Positions 1 to 7,022 of a DNA stretch of 18,966 nt are shown one piece after another. Within the stretch, counting starts at the first letter, position 1. Each line of letters starts with the position of its first letter. Origin of the DNA: Actinomycetes bacterium (lineage in GTDB: Bacteria > Actinomycetota > Acidimicrobiia > Acidimicrobiales > Bog-793); the NCBI GenBank assembly GCA_021785095.1, contig JAJYGM010000563.1, forward strand, positions 1 to 18,966, in the 5' to 3' direction. The notes beneath the pieces were generated by a model. That model was given only the letters and a program-made list of their open reading frames with translations. It was not told the origin of the DNA and made no database searches. The position numbers and the translations under genes are program-made.

Positions 1-2
1 CG

Positions 3-1955
3 TCGCCTCCCCGCCGTCGAGCTGCTCCTGAGCCGCCGGGCGCCTCCCCCGCGCGCCCGCGCCCTTGGCGACCGCCGTCTCGGGGCCGGGGGCGGGAACG
101 GCGATCGGCGGAGTCGCGGCGCCAACTGCTGGTGCGTCGCGTCCGCATGGCGCGGGTGGTCCTGGTGCTGGCGCTCGTCGTCGTCGCTGCACGGCTCGTC
201 GACGTGCAGGTCCTCCACGCGGGGCGATACGAAGCCGAGGCGGCGCAGGAGACGGCGCAGCCGGTCGTCATCCCTGCACTACGCGGCGCGATCACGGACC
301 GCAGCGGCGTCGTCTTCGAGATGTCGATCCCGACCAAGATGGTCCTCGCAGACGACTTCCAGGTCGTCCACCCGGTCGCAGAGGGTCGCGCGCTGGCCCC
401 GTTGCTGCATCTTCGGGCGTCGACCCTCGCCCGTCTCCTCTCCGAGCGCTCCGGGTACGTGCCGCTCGTGCGGGACCTCTCGGTGAGCCAGGCCGACAAG
501 GTCTCGTCGATGGCGTTCCCGGGGATCACGATGGTCGACACCTCGGTCAACGTCACGACGGGCGGCGGCGTGGCGTCCCCGGTGGTCGGCGGCGTGAACG
601 CGTCCGGCAACGGCGACGCCGGCCTGGAGGCGCAGTACAACCGGATGCTCGCTGGCCACCCGGGCCGCGAGACCATCCTCGAGTCTCCGCTCGGCGTCCA
701 GCTCCCCGGTACGCCGGTGGCCCAGAAGATGCCCGCTGCTGCAGGCACGGGTCTGGAGCTGACGCTCGACGAGCCGTTGCAGTACACCGCCGAGCAGGAC
801 CTTGCGCAGGAGATCGTGGCGTCGCACGCGAAAGGCGGCGACGCGATCGTGATGGACACCGCCACGGGCCAGATCCTGGCGATGGTGAACCTCGTCGCGA
901 CGCCGACCAAGCCTGCGCCGACCAAGCCTGCGCCGACCAATGCCTCCCCGCCGCCGTCCACCGCTTCGTCGAGCGCCAATGGCACTCCGGTGCGCATCGG
1001 CCCGGGCGGCCCCGTCGAGGAAGCGCCCACCAACGCCGCCGTCACGCAGGTCTACGAGCCAGGGTCCGTCTTCAAGATCGTGACGTTCTCCGCCGCGCTC
1101 TCCGCGGGCGTGATCACGCCGCGGACCACCTTCGTCGTGCCCGACCAGCGCTTCCTCGACGGCTCGTTCTTCAGCGACGCCACACCGCACCCGACCGAGC
1201 AGATGACCGCGACGCAGATCCTCGCCCAGTCCTCGAACATCGGGACCTCCTTCATCGCGCAGAGGCTGGGTGAGGCTCGCCTCCTCGAGCAGGTGAAGCG
1301 TCTCGGCTTCGGGAAGACAACCGGGCTGCACTTCCCGGGCGCGTCACCCGGGTTGATCGTGACAGCGCCGCAATGGGAGCCCACCGACTACGTCTCGCTC
1401 CCGATCGGCCAGGTGGACGCGGTGAGCGCGCTGCAAGTGCTCGATGCGTTCAACGCGGTCGCGAACGGCGGGGTGTTCGTGTCGCCGAAGCTGGTACGGG
1501 CCACCGTGGCCTCGGACGGGACCGTGCGCCCGACGCCGCCGTCGCACAGGGGGAGGGTCATCTCGCCCACGGTGGACAAAGAGCTCGTCGCGATGTTCGA
1601 GCAGGTCGTCGACTCCGGGACCGGCGTCGCCGCCGCAGTGCCCGGGTACCTCGTCGGAGGAAAGACCGGCACCGCGCAGATCCCGTACGACAACGGCAGG
1701 TCAGGGTACATCACAGGGGCGTTCGACGCCACGTTCGTCGGGTTCGCGCCGGCCAATCACCCGGTCCTCTCGGCGATCGTGGTGCTCGACCGGCCGGTCC
1801 CCATCTACGGCGGGGCCGCGGCTGCTCCGGTGTTCTCGAAGATCATGACGTACGCACTGCACCGCTACGACGTCCCGACGTCGCCGGGGCTCGGCGGCAA
1901 GCCGCAGGCCACAGCGCCCACGACACTCACAGCGCTCGTCCGGAAAGCGACGTGA
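3..1955 (+). CDS. ftsI: Septal peptidoglycan transpeptidase FtsI (PBP3, class B PBP), 5' end outside window
   Basis: This is the class B penicillin-binding protein that crosslinks septal peptidoglycan with FtsW. The frame is open to the left edge. The first in-window start is GTG at 132, giving 607 residues. It lacks a Shine-Dalgarno sequence and sits directly before the membrane segment. The upstream frame encodes the Arg/Pro-rich tail usual for actinobacterial FtsI, so the true start is probably outside the window. Numbering from 132, there is one membrane segment at about residues 8-25, then the PBP dimerisation domain beginning near RGAITDRSG. The transpeptidase motifs are complete: SVFK at 312-315 (nucleophile Ser312), SSN at 367-369 and KTG at 511-513. 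A Pro/Thr/Ser-rich insert of about 45 residues precedes the SxxK motif and contains a 15-bp tandem repeat. Function is secure; the N-terminus is not. Confidence 0.95.
   Translation, partial: SPPRRRAAPEPPGASPARPRPWRPPSRGRGRERRSAESRRQLLVRRVRMARVVLVLALVVVAARLVDVQVLHAGRYEAEAAQETAQPVVIPALRGAITDRSGVVFEMSIPTKMVLADDFQVVHPVAEGRALAPLLHLRASTLARLLSERSGYVPLVRDLSVSQADKVSSMAFPGITMVDTSVNVTTGGGVASPVVGGVNASGNGDAGLEAQYNRMLAGHPGRETILESPLGVQLPGTPVAQKMPAAAGTGLELTLDEPLQYTAEQDLAQEIVASHAKGGDAIVMDTATGQILAMVNLVATPTKPAPTKPAPTNASPPPSTASSSANGTPVRIGPGGPVEEAPTNAAVTQVYEPGSVFKIVTFSAALSAGVITPRTTFVVPDQRFLDGSFFSDATPHPTEQMTATQILAQSSNIGTSFIAQRLGEARLLEQVKRLGFGKTTGLHFPGASPGLIVTAPQWEPTDYVSLPIGQVDAVSALQVLDAFNAVANGGVFVSPKLVRATVASDGTVRPTPPSHRGRVISPTVDKELVAMFEQVVDSGTGVAAAVPGYLVGGKTGTAQIPYDNGRSGYITGAFDATFVGFAPANHPVLSAIVVLDRPVPIYGGAAAAPVFSKIMTYALHRYDVPTSPGLGGKPQATAPTTLTALVRKAT
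901..945 (+). repeat. 15-bp in-frame tandem repeat in ftsI (PTKPA units)
   Basis: The unit CGCCGACCAAGCCTG occurs perfectly at 901-915 and 916-930. A third, partial copy at 931-940 then diverges. It encodes PTKPA-like residues in the insert between the conserved LAMVN segment and the YEPGSVFK active-site motif. Because the period is divisible by three, copy changes would keep the frame. Confidence 0.9.
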
Positions 1956-2028
1956 GGCGGCTACCATCCGCTGGGGCCTCGGCTCACGGATGGTCCGTGC
2001 CCGAGCTCTCCGACTGCCTTCTGTGCGC

Positions 2029-3486
2029 ATGACCCTCCTGCTCGACGAGATCGACGTGCTCGAGAAGTCGGGCGACCCCGACGCGGTCGACATCGCCGGC
2101 GTGGAGCACGACAGCCGGCGCGTGAGCCCGGGTGCGCTGTTCTGCTGCCTCGTCGGGCAGCAGACCGACGGCCATTCCCACGCGCGGGAGGCGGTCGAGA
2201 TGGGAGCGGTCGGCATCGTGCGGGAGCACGAGGTGGGGCCGCTGCCGCGCGAGGTCGTCCAGCTGCGAGTCGCGCCGGGGAAGGGACGCGCGTCGATGGC
2301 GCGGCTCGCCGCAGCCTTCTACGGTCACCCGGCCTCGTCGCTCCTCATGGCGGGAGTGACCGGAACCAACGGGAAGACCACGGTCACGCACCTGCTGGGC
2401 GCGATCCTCGAGCGTGCAGGACATCCGACGACCGTGATCGGCACGCTCACGGGCGTTCGCACCACGCCGGAGTCGACGGACCTGCAACGGCTCCTGGCGG
2501 CGGCCCGGGACGAGCACCCTGTCTCGGCGCGCCCGGCGGTCGCGATGGAGGTGTCCAGCCACGCGCTGGCCCAGTCGCGCGTCGACGCGGTCCAGTTCGA
2601 CGTGGCTGTCTTCACGAACCTGAGCCACGACCACCTCGACTTCCACGGATCGATGGAGGCGTACTTCGAGGCGAAGGCGACCCTGTTCGAGCCTGAGCGG
2701 GCGAAGGTCGCGGTCGTGGACTCCGACGACCCGTGGGGCCGGCGCATCCTTCGTCGCGCACGGATCCCGACGGTCGCGGTCACGCGCGCAGCGGTGAGCG
2801 ACGTGACCCTCCGCCTCGGCGCCTCCGCGTTCACCTGGCGCGGTGAGCGGGTGGTCGTGCCACTCACCGGCCTCGTGAACGTGAAGAACGCGCAGCTCGC
2901 GGCCGAGGCCGCCGTCGCCTTGGGGCTGCCGCCCGGCGCCGCTGCCGAGGGTCTTTCCGCCGCTGGGCCCGTCGTGGGCCGAATGGAGGTCGTCGGCTCC
3001 GGCGCGCTGGGCTTCTGCGTGCTCGTGGACTACGCCCACACTCCTGCAGCGCTCGAGGGCGTGCTGGCGGAGGCCCGCCGCATGGCTGCCGAGGGCGGAG
3101 GGCGGACGATCGTCGTCTTCGGGTGCGGGGGCGACCGTGACCCGTTGAAGCGTCCGCTCATGGGCGCAGTCGCGGCGCGCTCGGCAGATGTCGTCGTCGT
3201 CACGTCGGACAACCCGCGCCACGAGGATCCCGGTGCGATCGTCGAAGACGTGCTGCGAGGGATCGTCACGTCCGAGGCGCGCCTCGTCGTCGAGCCCGAC
3301 CGCCGCAGTGCGATCGAGGCAGCCATCGAGCTCGCCCGCCCCGCGGACGTCGTGCTCGTCGCGGGCAAGGGCCACGAGACGGTTCAGGAGGTGGGTGACC
3401 AGCGTCTTTGCTTCGACGATCACGTCGTCATCGCCGAGGCGCTGGCGGCGCGCGCGTCGGGCCGGCGCCTCGGGCGAGGTGGCTGA
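2029..3486 (+). CDS. murE: UDP-MurNAc-tripeptide synthetase MurE (meso-diaminopimelate type)
   Basis: This cytoplasmic ATP-dependent ligase adds the third amino acid to UDP-MurNAc-L-Ala-D-Glu. With the ATG at 2029 it has 485 residues, a normal MurE length. An in-frame ATG at 1990 would add 13 mostly Arg/Leu residues. I prefer 2029 because MTLLLDEIDVLE resembles typical MurE N-termini, although neither start has a clear ribosome site. Visible features are the N-terminal uridine-binding region (HDSRRVSPGALFCC), the P-loop GTNGKT at 112-117, SSHAL, the putative carbamylated Lys216 in EAKATLF, and DNPR at 394-397. In characterised MurE enzymes the DNPR motif goes with meso-diaminopimelate as substrate. 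The stop lies 2 bp before the mraY start, so the two are probably co-transcribed. murF, commonly next, is absent. Confidence 0.96.
   Translation: MTLLLDEIDVLEKSGDPDAVDIAGVEHDSRRVSPGALFCCLVGQQTDGHSHAREAVEMGAVGIVREHEVGPLPREVVQLRVAPGKGRASMARLAAAFYGHPASSLLMAGVTGTNGKTTVTHLLGAILERAGHPTTVIGTLTGVRTTPESTDLQRLLAAARDEHPVSARPAVAMEVSSHALAQSRVDAVQFDVAVFTNLSHDHLDFHGSMEAYFEAKATLFEPERAKVAVVDSDDPWGRRILRRARIPTVAVTRAAVSDVTLRLGASAFTWRGERVVVPLTGLVNVKNAQLAAEAAVALGLPPGAAAEGLSAAGPVVGRMEVVGSGALGFCVLVDYAHTPAALEGVLAEARRMAAEGGGRTIVVFGCGGDRDPLKRPLMGAVAARSADVVVVTSDNPRHEDPGAIVEDVLRGIVTSEARLVVEPDRRSAIEAAIELARPADVVLVAGKGHETVQEVGDQRLCFDDHVVIAEALAARASGRRLGRGG
3476..3482 (+). promoter_or_regulatory. Ribosome binding site fixing the mraY start
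   Basis: GAGGTGG lies 6 bases before GTG at 3489 and inside the end of murE. It favours 3489 over the longer open frame from 3408 and over the ATG at 3501. Confidence 0.6.
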
Positions 3487-3488
3487 CC

Positions 3489-4526
3489 GTGCTCTCGATC
3501 ATGGCATCCGGGGCATCCGCGTTCTGGCTCGCCATCCTGGGCACGCCAGTCCTCATGCGATGGCTCATGCGCAAGCGGATCGGGCAGCAGATCCGGGAGG
3601 AAGGCCCGGCCACCCATACCGCCAAGGCAGGCACCCCCACGATGGGAGGCCTCGCGATCGTCGCCGCAGTGGTCGGCGGCTACCTGATCGGCCACCTGGG
3701 GACCGAGGTGAGGTTCTCGGCCGAGGGGGTTCTCGTCGTGATCGCCGTCGTGCTGTTCGGTGCCATCGGGGCCCTCGACGACTGGATGAAGGTGCGGAAC
3801 CGCCGCAGCCTCGGACTGAACAAGCGGGCGAAGCTGGTGGCCCAGGTGGCCGCCTCCGTGCTCGTCGCGGAGCTCGCCGTGCATTGGGCGCACACCTCCA
3901 CGGCCCTGTCGTTCACCCGCATGAGCTCGCCCGGCGTGCAGCTCGGCGAAGCGGGATGGGTCGCCTTCGCCGTCTTCGTCCTCGTGGGGACGTCGAACGC
4001 GGTGAACCTGACCGACGGGCTCGACGGGCTCGCCGCCGGCTCGTCGGGCTTCTGCTTCACCGTGCTCGCGATCCTCGGGTACTGGATCTTCAGGCACTAC
4101 GGGATCTTCCACCTGCTGCCTGCGTACGGGATCGACCTCGCCCTCACCTCGGTGGCGCTCGGGGCGGCGTGCCTCGGCTTCTTGTGGTGGAACGCAGCGC
4201 CCGCCAAGATCATCATGGGGGACACCGGGTCGCTCGCCCTCGGGTCGGGGCTCGGCGCGCTGTGCCTCTTGTTAAACCTCGACCTGCTGCTTCCGATTCT
4301 CGGCGGGCTGTTCGTGATCGAGACGGTGTCGGTGATCGCACAGGTCGTGAGCTTCCGCCTCTTCCACAGGCGGATCCTCAGGATGGCGCCGATCCACCAT
4401 CACTTCGAGCTGATCGGGTGGCCCGAGACCACGGTCATCGTGCGGCTGTGGATCTGTGCCGGCCTCTTCGCCGCGCTCGCCCTGGGGGTCTTCTACGGCG
4501 TCTTCCTCACGGTGGCCAAGATCTGA
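3489..4526 (+). CDS. mraY: Phospho-MurNAc-pentapeptide transferase MraY
   Basis: This integral membrane enzyme transfers phospho-MurNAc-pentapeptide to undecaprenyl phosphate to make lipid I. The GTG start at 3489 gives 345 residues, near the usual 320-360. The frame is open further upstream to 3408, but that part overlaps murE and is a shadow. Family motifs are present: GTPTMGG near the N-terminus, the aspartate pair D97-D98 (ALDDWMK), NLTDGLDG with N173 and D176, MGDTGS with D245, and the HHH motif at 303-305. About ten hydrophobic segments are visible. It starts 2 bp after murE and ends 82 bp before ftsW. murD, common between mraY and ftsW, is missing. Confidence 0.97.
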   Translation: MLSIMASGASAFWLAILGTPVLMRWLMRKRIGQQIREEGPATHTAKAGTPTMGGLAIVAAVVGGYLIGHLGTEVRFSAEGVLVVIAVVLFGAIGALDDWMKVRNRRSLGLNKRAKLVAQVAASVLVAELAVHWAHTSTALSFTRMSSPGVQLGEAGWVAFAVFVLVGTSNAVNLTDGLDGLAAGSSGFCFTVLAILGYWIFRHYGIFHLLPAYGIDLALTSVALGAACLGFLWWNAAPAKIIMGDTGSLALGSGLGALCLLLNLDLLLPILGGLFVIETVSVIAQVVSFRLFHRRILRMAPIHHHFELIGWPETTVIVRLWICAGLFAALALGVFYGVFLTVAKI

Positions 4527-4593
4527 TGCGGACGGTCCCCCACGGACGCTGCCCGGTCGGCGACGATGGTGCGTCGGGAAGGCGAGCGAAGTC

Positions 4594-4600
4594 GAGAGGG
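4594..4600 (+). promoter_or_regulatory. Ribosome binding site fixing the ftsW start
   Basis: GAGAGGG is 8 bases upstream of ATG 4609. It supports a start there instead of the upstream in-frame start at 4456, which lies inside mraY. Confidence 0.6.
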
Positions 4601-4608
4601 AAGACCCC

Positions 4609-5886
4609 ATGACGGCGACCAAGTCGGTGGCGCGCCAGGCACGCGCGGTGGTTCTCCTTCGCGAGATGCCGACCTCCACCATCATCGTGACGCTCGTGGC
4701 CGTGCTCTGCGTCGTGGGGACGGTGATGGTCGGGTCCGCGTCCGAGGTGGTCTCGATCGAGACGTACGGGTCGGCGTGGTCGATCCTCATCCGGCAGTGC
4801 CTCTGGCTCGTGCTCGGCACGGTGGCCATGGTCGTGACGAGCCGGATGGACTACACGAAGTTACGGCGGCTCGCGCGACTGATCGCCCTCGTCGCGTTCG
4901 GTGGCCTGGTCCTCGTCCTCGTGCCGCACCTCGCGGTGCAGGCGACAGGCGCGAGCCGATGGATCGGGTTCGGGTCCTTCGACGTGCAGCCGTCCGAGAT
5001 CATGAAGCTCGCACTGTGCGTCTTCGGCGCGGACGTCGTGGTGCGCAGGGAGGAGGCAGGGGGAGGCGACCGAACCGTGATCGGACCGCTCCTCCTCGTC
5101 ACCTTCTCGGCGGCCGGGCTGGTGCTGCTCGAGCCGGACATGGGCACGACCGTCGTGCTCGGGTGCATCGGCCTGTCGATCCTTTTCGCGTCCGGCGTGT
5201 CGTTCCGTCCGATCCTGAAGATCGGGGGGGTCGTGGTGGCGCTGGCGGTCCTGGTGAGCCTCGTCGACCCTTACCGCCGCCAGCGGCTCCTCTCCTTCGT
5301 GGACCCAGGCGCCCACGCGTCGGGCTCGGGCTACCAGGTCGTGCAGTCGCTGATCGGCCTCGGATCGGGTCACGTCTTCGGGGTCGGGCTCGGCAACGGC
5401 ACGGAGAAGTGGGGCTTCCTGCCCAATCCCCACTCGGACTTCATCTTCTCGGTGATCGGGCAGGAGCTCGGGCTGGTCGGCACGGTGAGCGTGCTCCTGC
5501 TGCTCGGCACCTTGTGCTGGTTCGGGCTCAGGGCCGCGAACCGGGCCCCCGACCGTTTCGGCGGGCTCCTCGCGGTGGCGCTCGTCGTGTGGATCGGCGT
5601 CGAGACGCTGATCAACGTGGGAGCCGTGATCGGGCTGCTCCCGGTGACCGGGATCCCGCTGCCGTTCATCTCCTACGGGGGTTCCTCGCTCGTGGTCACC
5701 ATGGCCGGCGCCGGCGTCCTCGTGAGCGTCGCCCGCCGGGAGAGGACCGCCGGCGAGGGTCGGACCGCCGGGCAGGGTCGGACCGCCGGGCAGGGTCGGA
5801 CCGCCGGCGAGGGTCGGATCGCCGGGCAGGGTCGGATCGTCGGGCAGGGTCGGACCGCCGGGCAGGGTCGGATCAGGCCGGGATGA
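4609..5886 (+). CDS. ftsW: Peptidoglycan glycosyltransferase FtsW (SEDS family)
   Basis: This SEDS-family membrane protein polymerises septal glycan strands from lipid II with FtsI. The ATG at 4609 follows a good ribosome site and gives 425 residues. About ten hydrophobic segments are visible. The catalytic-loop region reads LPNPHSDFIFSVIGQELG, with Asp277 matching the aspartate essential in SEDS enzymes. The end of the conserved core is PFISYGGSSL. After the last membrane segment comes an unusual cytoplasmic tail of about 45 residues, made of repeated R(T/I)AG(Q/E)G hexapeptides from an 18-bp tandem repeat. The stop overlaps the murG start as ATGA, implying coupled translation. The tail is the only oddity; family assignment is certain. 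Confidence 0.97.
   Translation: MTATKSVARQARAVVLLREMPTSTIIVTLVAVLCVVGTVMVGSASEVVSIETYGSAWSILIRQCLWLVLGTVAMVVTSRMDYTKLRRLARLIALVAFGGLVLVLVPHLAVQATGASRWIGFGSFDVQPSEIMKLALCVFGADVVVRREEAGGGDRTVIGPLLLVTFSAAGLVLLEPDMGTTVVLGCIGLSILFASGVSFRPILKIGGVVVALAVLVSLVDPYRRQRLLSFVDPGAHASGSGYQVVQSLIGLGSGHVFGVGLGNGTEKWGFLPNPHSDFIFSVIGQELGLVGTVSVLLLLGTLCWFGLRAANRAPDRFGGLLAVALVVWIGVETLINVGAVIGLLPVTGIPLPFISYGGSSLVVTMAGAGVLVSVARRERTAGEGRTAGQGRTAGQGRTAGEGRIAGQGRIVGQGRTAGQGRIRPG
5744..5869 (+). repeat. 18-bp tandem repeat, seven units, in the 3' end of ftsW
   Basis: Seven contiguous 18-bp units begin at 5744, 5762, 5780, 5798, 5816, 5834 and 5852. The consensus is GGACCGCCGGGCAGGGTC. Units 1 and 4 carry GCGAGG in place of GGCAGG, and units 5 and 6 carry GGATCG. 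A partial eighth unit begins at 5870. The array encodes RTAGQG-type hexapeptides and ends 15 bp before the ftsW stop. There are no spacers, so it is not a CRISPR array. Confidence 0.97.
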
Positions 5887-7022
5887 CCAGGAGACCCTTC
5901 GCTGTGATCTCCGGTGGAGGGACGGGCGGGCACGTCTTCTTGGCGTTGGCGATCGCCCGGTCACTTCGCGCGCTCGGCCACGAGCCCGGATCGATCGAGC
6001 TCGTCGGGTCCAGGCGCGGGCAGGAAGCGCTGCTTCTCGAGGGCCAGGGCTTCCCGTTCACGCTGCTGGGCGGCCGCGGAATCGTGCGGCGGCTCGACTC
6101 GAGCTCGCTGCGGGCGAACCTCGGTGCGGTGGCAGGCCTCGTGTCCGCGACGATCCGGGAGATCGTAGACCTCGCGCGGCGGCGGCCAGCCGTGGTCGTG
6201 TCCGTCGGCGGGTACGCGAGCTTTCCGGCTGATGCGGCCGCGATCGTGCTCGGCGTGCCGCTCGTGCTCGTGACCATCGACGCAGTGCCTGGCGCGGTGC
6301 ACCGCCTCTTCGCGAGCCGCGCCGCGGCGAACGCCGTGGCCTTCCCGGGGAGCGGGCTCCCCGGGGCGGTGGTGACCGGGGTGGCCGTGCGTCCCGAGAT
6401 CACCGAGGTCGATCGCAGCGGTCCGGCCGTTGCCCGTGCGCGCCGGGAGCTGGAGCTTCCCGAGCGCCGCCCGGTGGTGGGAGTCATGGGCGGTTCGCTC
6501 GGCGCCCGGCGCCTGAACCTCGCGACGCTCGGGCTCGCTGAGCGCTGGCGCGATCGGGACGATCGTGCGCTCTACCACGTCCTGGGCCGACGCGACGCGG
6601 GGCAGCTGCGCGCCGAGGCCTCGGCGCGTGGCCTGAGCGCCGGCGGCGACCGGGTCTGCTACCGCATGGTCGACTTCGAGAGCCGGATGGCGCGCCTCTA
6701 CGAGGCGGTCGACGTCATGGTGTGTCGTGCGGGCGCGAGCACCGTCGCGGAGCTGACGGTCGCGGGAGTTCCGTCCGTGCTCGTGCCGCTGCCGGGCGCG
6801 CCCGGGGACCACCAGAGCGCGAACGCGCGTGCGCTCGTCGACGCGGCCGCCGCCGTCCTCGTTCCCGACGACGACTGCGACGCAGACCGACTGGCGTCGG
6901 TCCTCGATGGGCTGCTGGACGACCCCGGTCGCCTGCGCACGATGGGAGAGGCCGCCCGGAGCCTCGGCCGCCCGGACGCGGCGGAGCGGATCTGCGAGAT
7001 CGTGGTCGCCCATGCCCGCTGA
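5883..7022 (+). CDS. murG: Lipid II synthase MurG (UDP-GlcNAc:lipid I N-acetylglucosaminyltransferase)
   Basis: This membrane-associated GT-B glycosyltransferase adds GlcNAc to lipid I, giving lipid II. It has 379 residues. The start overlaps ftsW as ATGA; a longer in-frame opening through ftsW is a shadow. The first glycine loop is GGGTGGH at 11-17, with His17. The second domain has GGSLGARRLN near 203, the UDP-GlcNAc-binding region CRAGASTVAE, and GDHQSANA. Several signature positions are changed: Leu20 where GHV(F/Y)P usually has Pro, VTIDAVPG around 130-137 where HE(Q/A)N is expected, Val167 in TGVAVR where TGNPVR is most common (Val also occurs in actinobacteria), and Leu206 where GGSQGA is usual. 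Position in the cluster and overall fold motifs still support MurG. Confidence 0.93.
   Translation: MTRRPFAVISGGGTGGHVFLALAIARSLRALGHEPGSIELVGSRRGQEALLLEGQGFPFTLLGGRGIVRRLDSSSLRANLGAVAGLVSATIREIVDLARRRPAVVVSVGGYASFPADAAAIVLGVPLVLVTIDAVPGAVHRLFASRAAANAVAFPGSGLPGAVVTGVAVRPEITEVDRSGPAVARARRELELPERRPVVGVMGGSLGARRLNLATLGLAERWRDRDDRALYHVLGRRDAGQLRAEASARGLSAGGDRVCYRMVDFESRMARLYEAVDVMVCRAGASTVAELTVAGVPSVLVPLPGAPGDHQSANARALVDAAAAVLVPDDDCDADRLASVLDGLLDDPGRLRTMGEAARSLGRPDAAERICEIVVAHAR

Noticed and set aside
65..1273. 402-codon plus-strand open frame overlapping ftsI
   Set aside because: It is an out-of-frame Arg/Gly/Ala-rich shadow of the transpeptidase gene with no domain.
1962..1967. TACCAT upstream of murE as a -10 element
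   Set aside because: It fits TAnnnT, but the -35 position is TCCGGA and spacing to the likely start gives no support, so it was not annotated.
1984..3423. 479-codon minus-strand open frame opposite murE
   Set aside because: Its Arg/His/Asp-rich composition is typical of an antisense shadow, and murE motifs on the plus strand are unambiguous.
4527..4608. Possible murD remnant or small gene between mraY and ftsW
   Set aside because: Only 82 bp are available and no Mur-ligase motif is recognisable in any frame.
5744..5869. Repeat array as a possible CRISPR
   Set aside because: Units are contiguous with no spacers, are in frame with ftsW and encode its tail.
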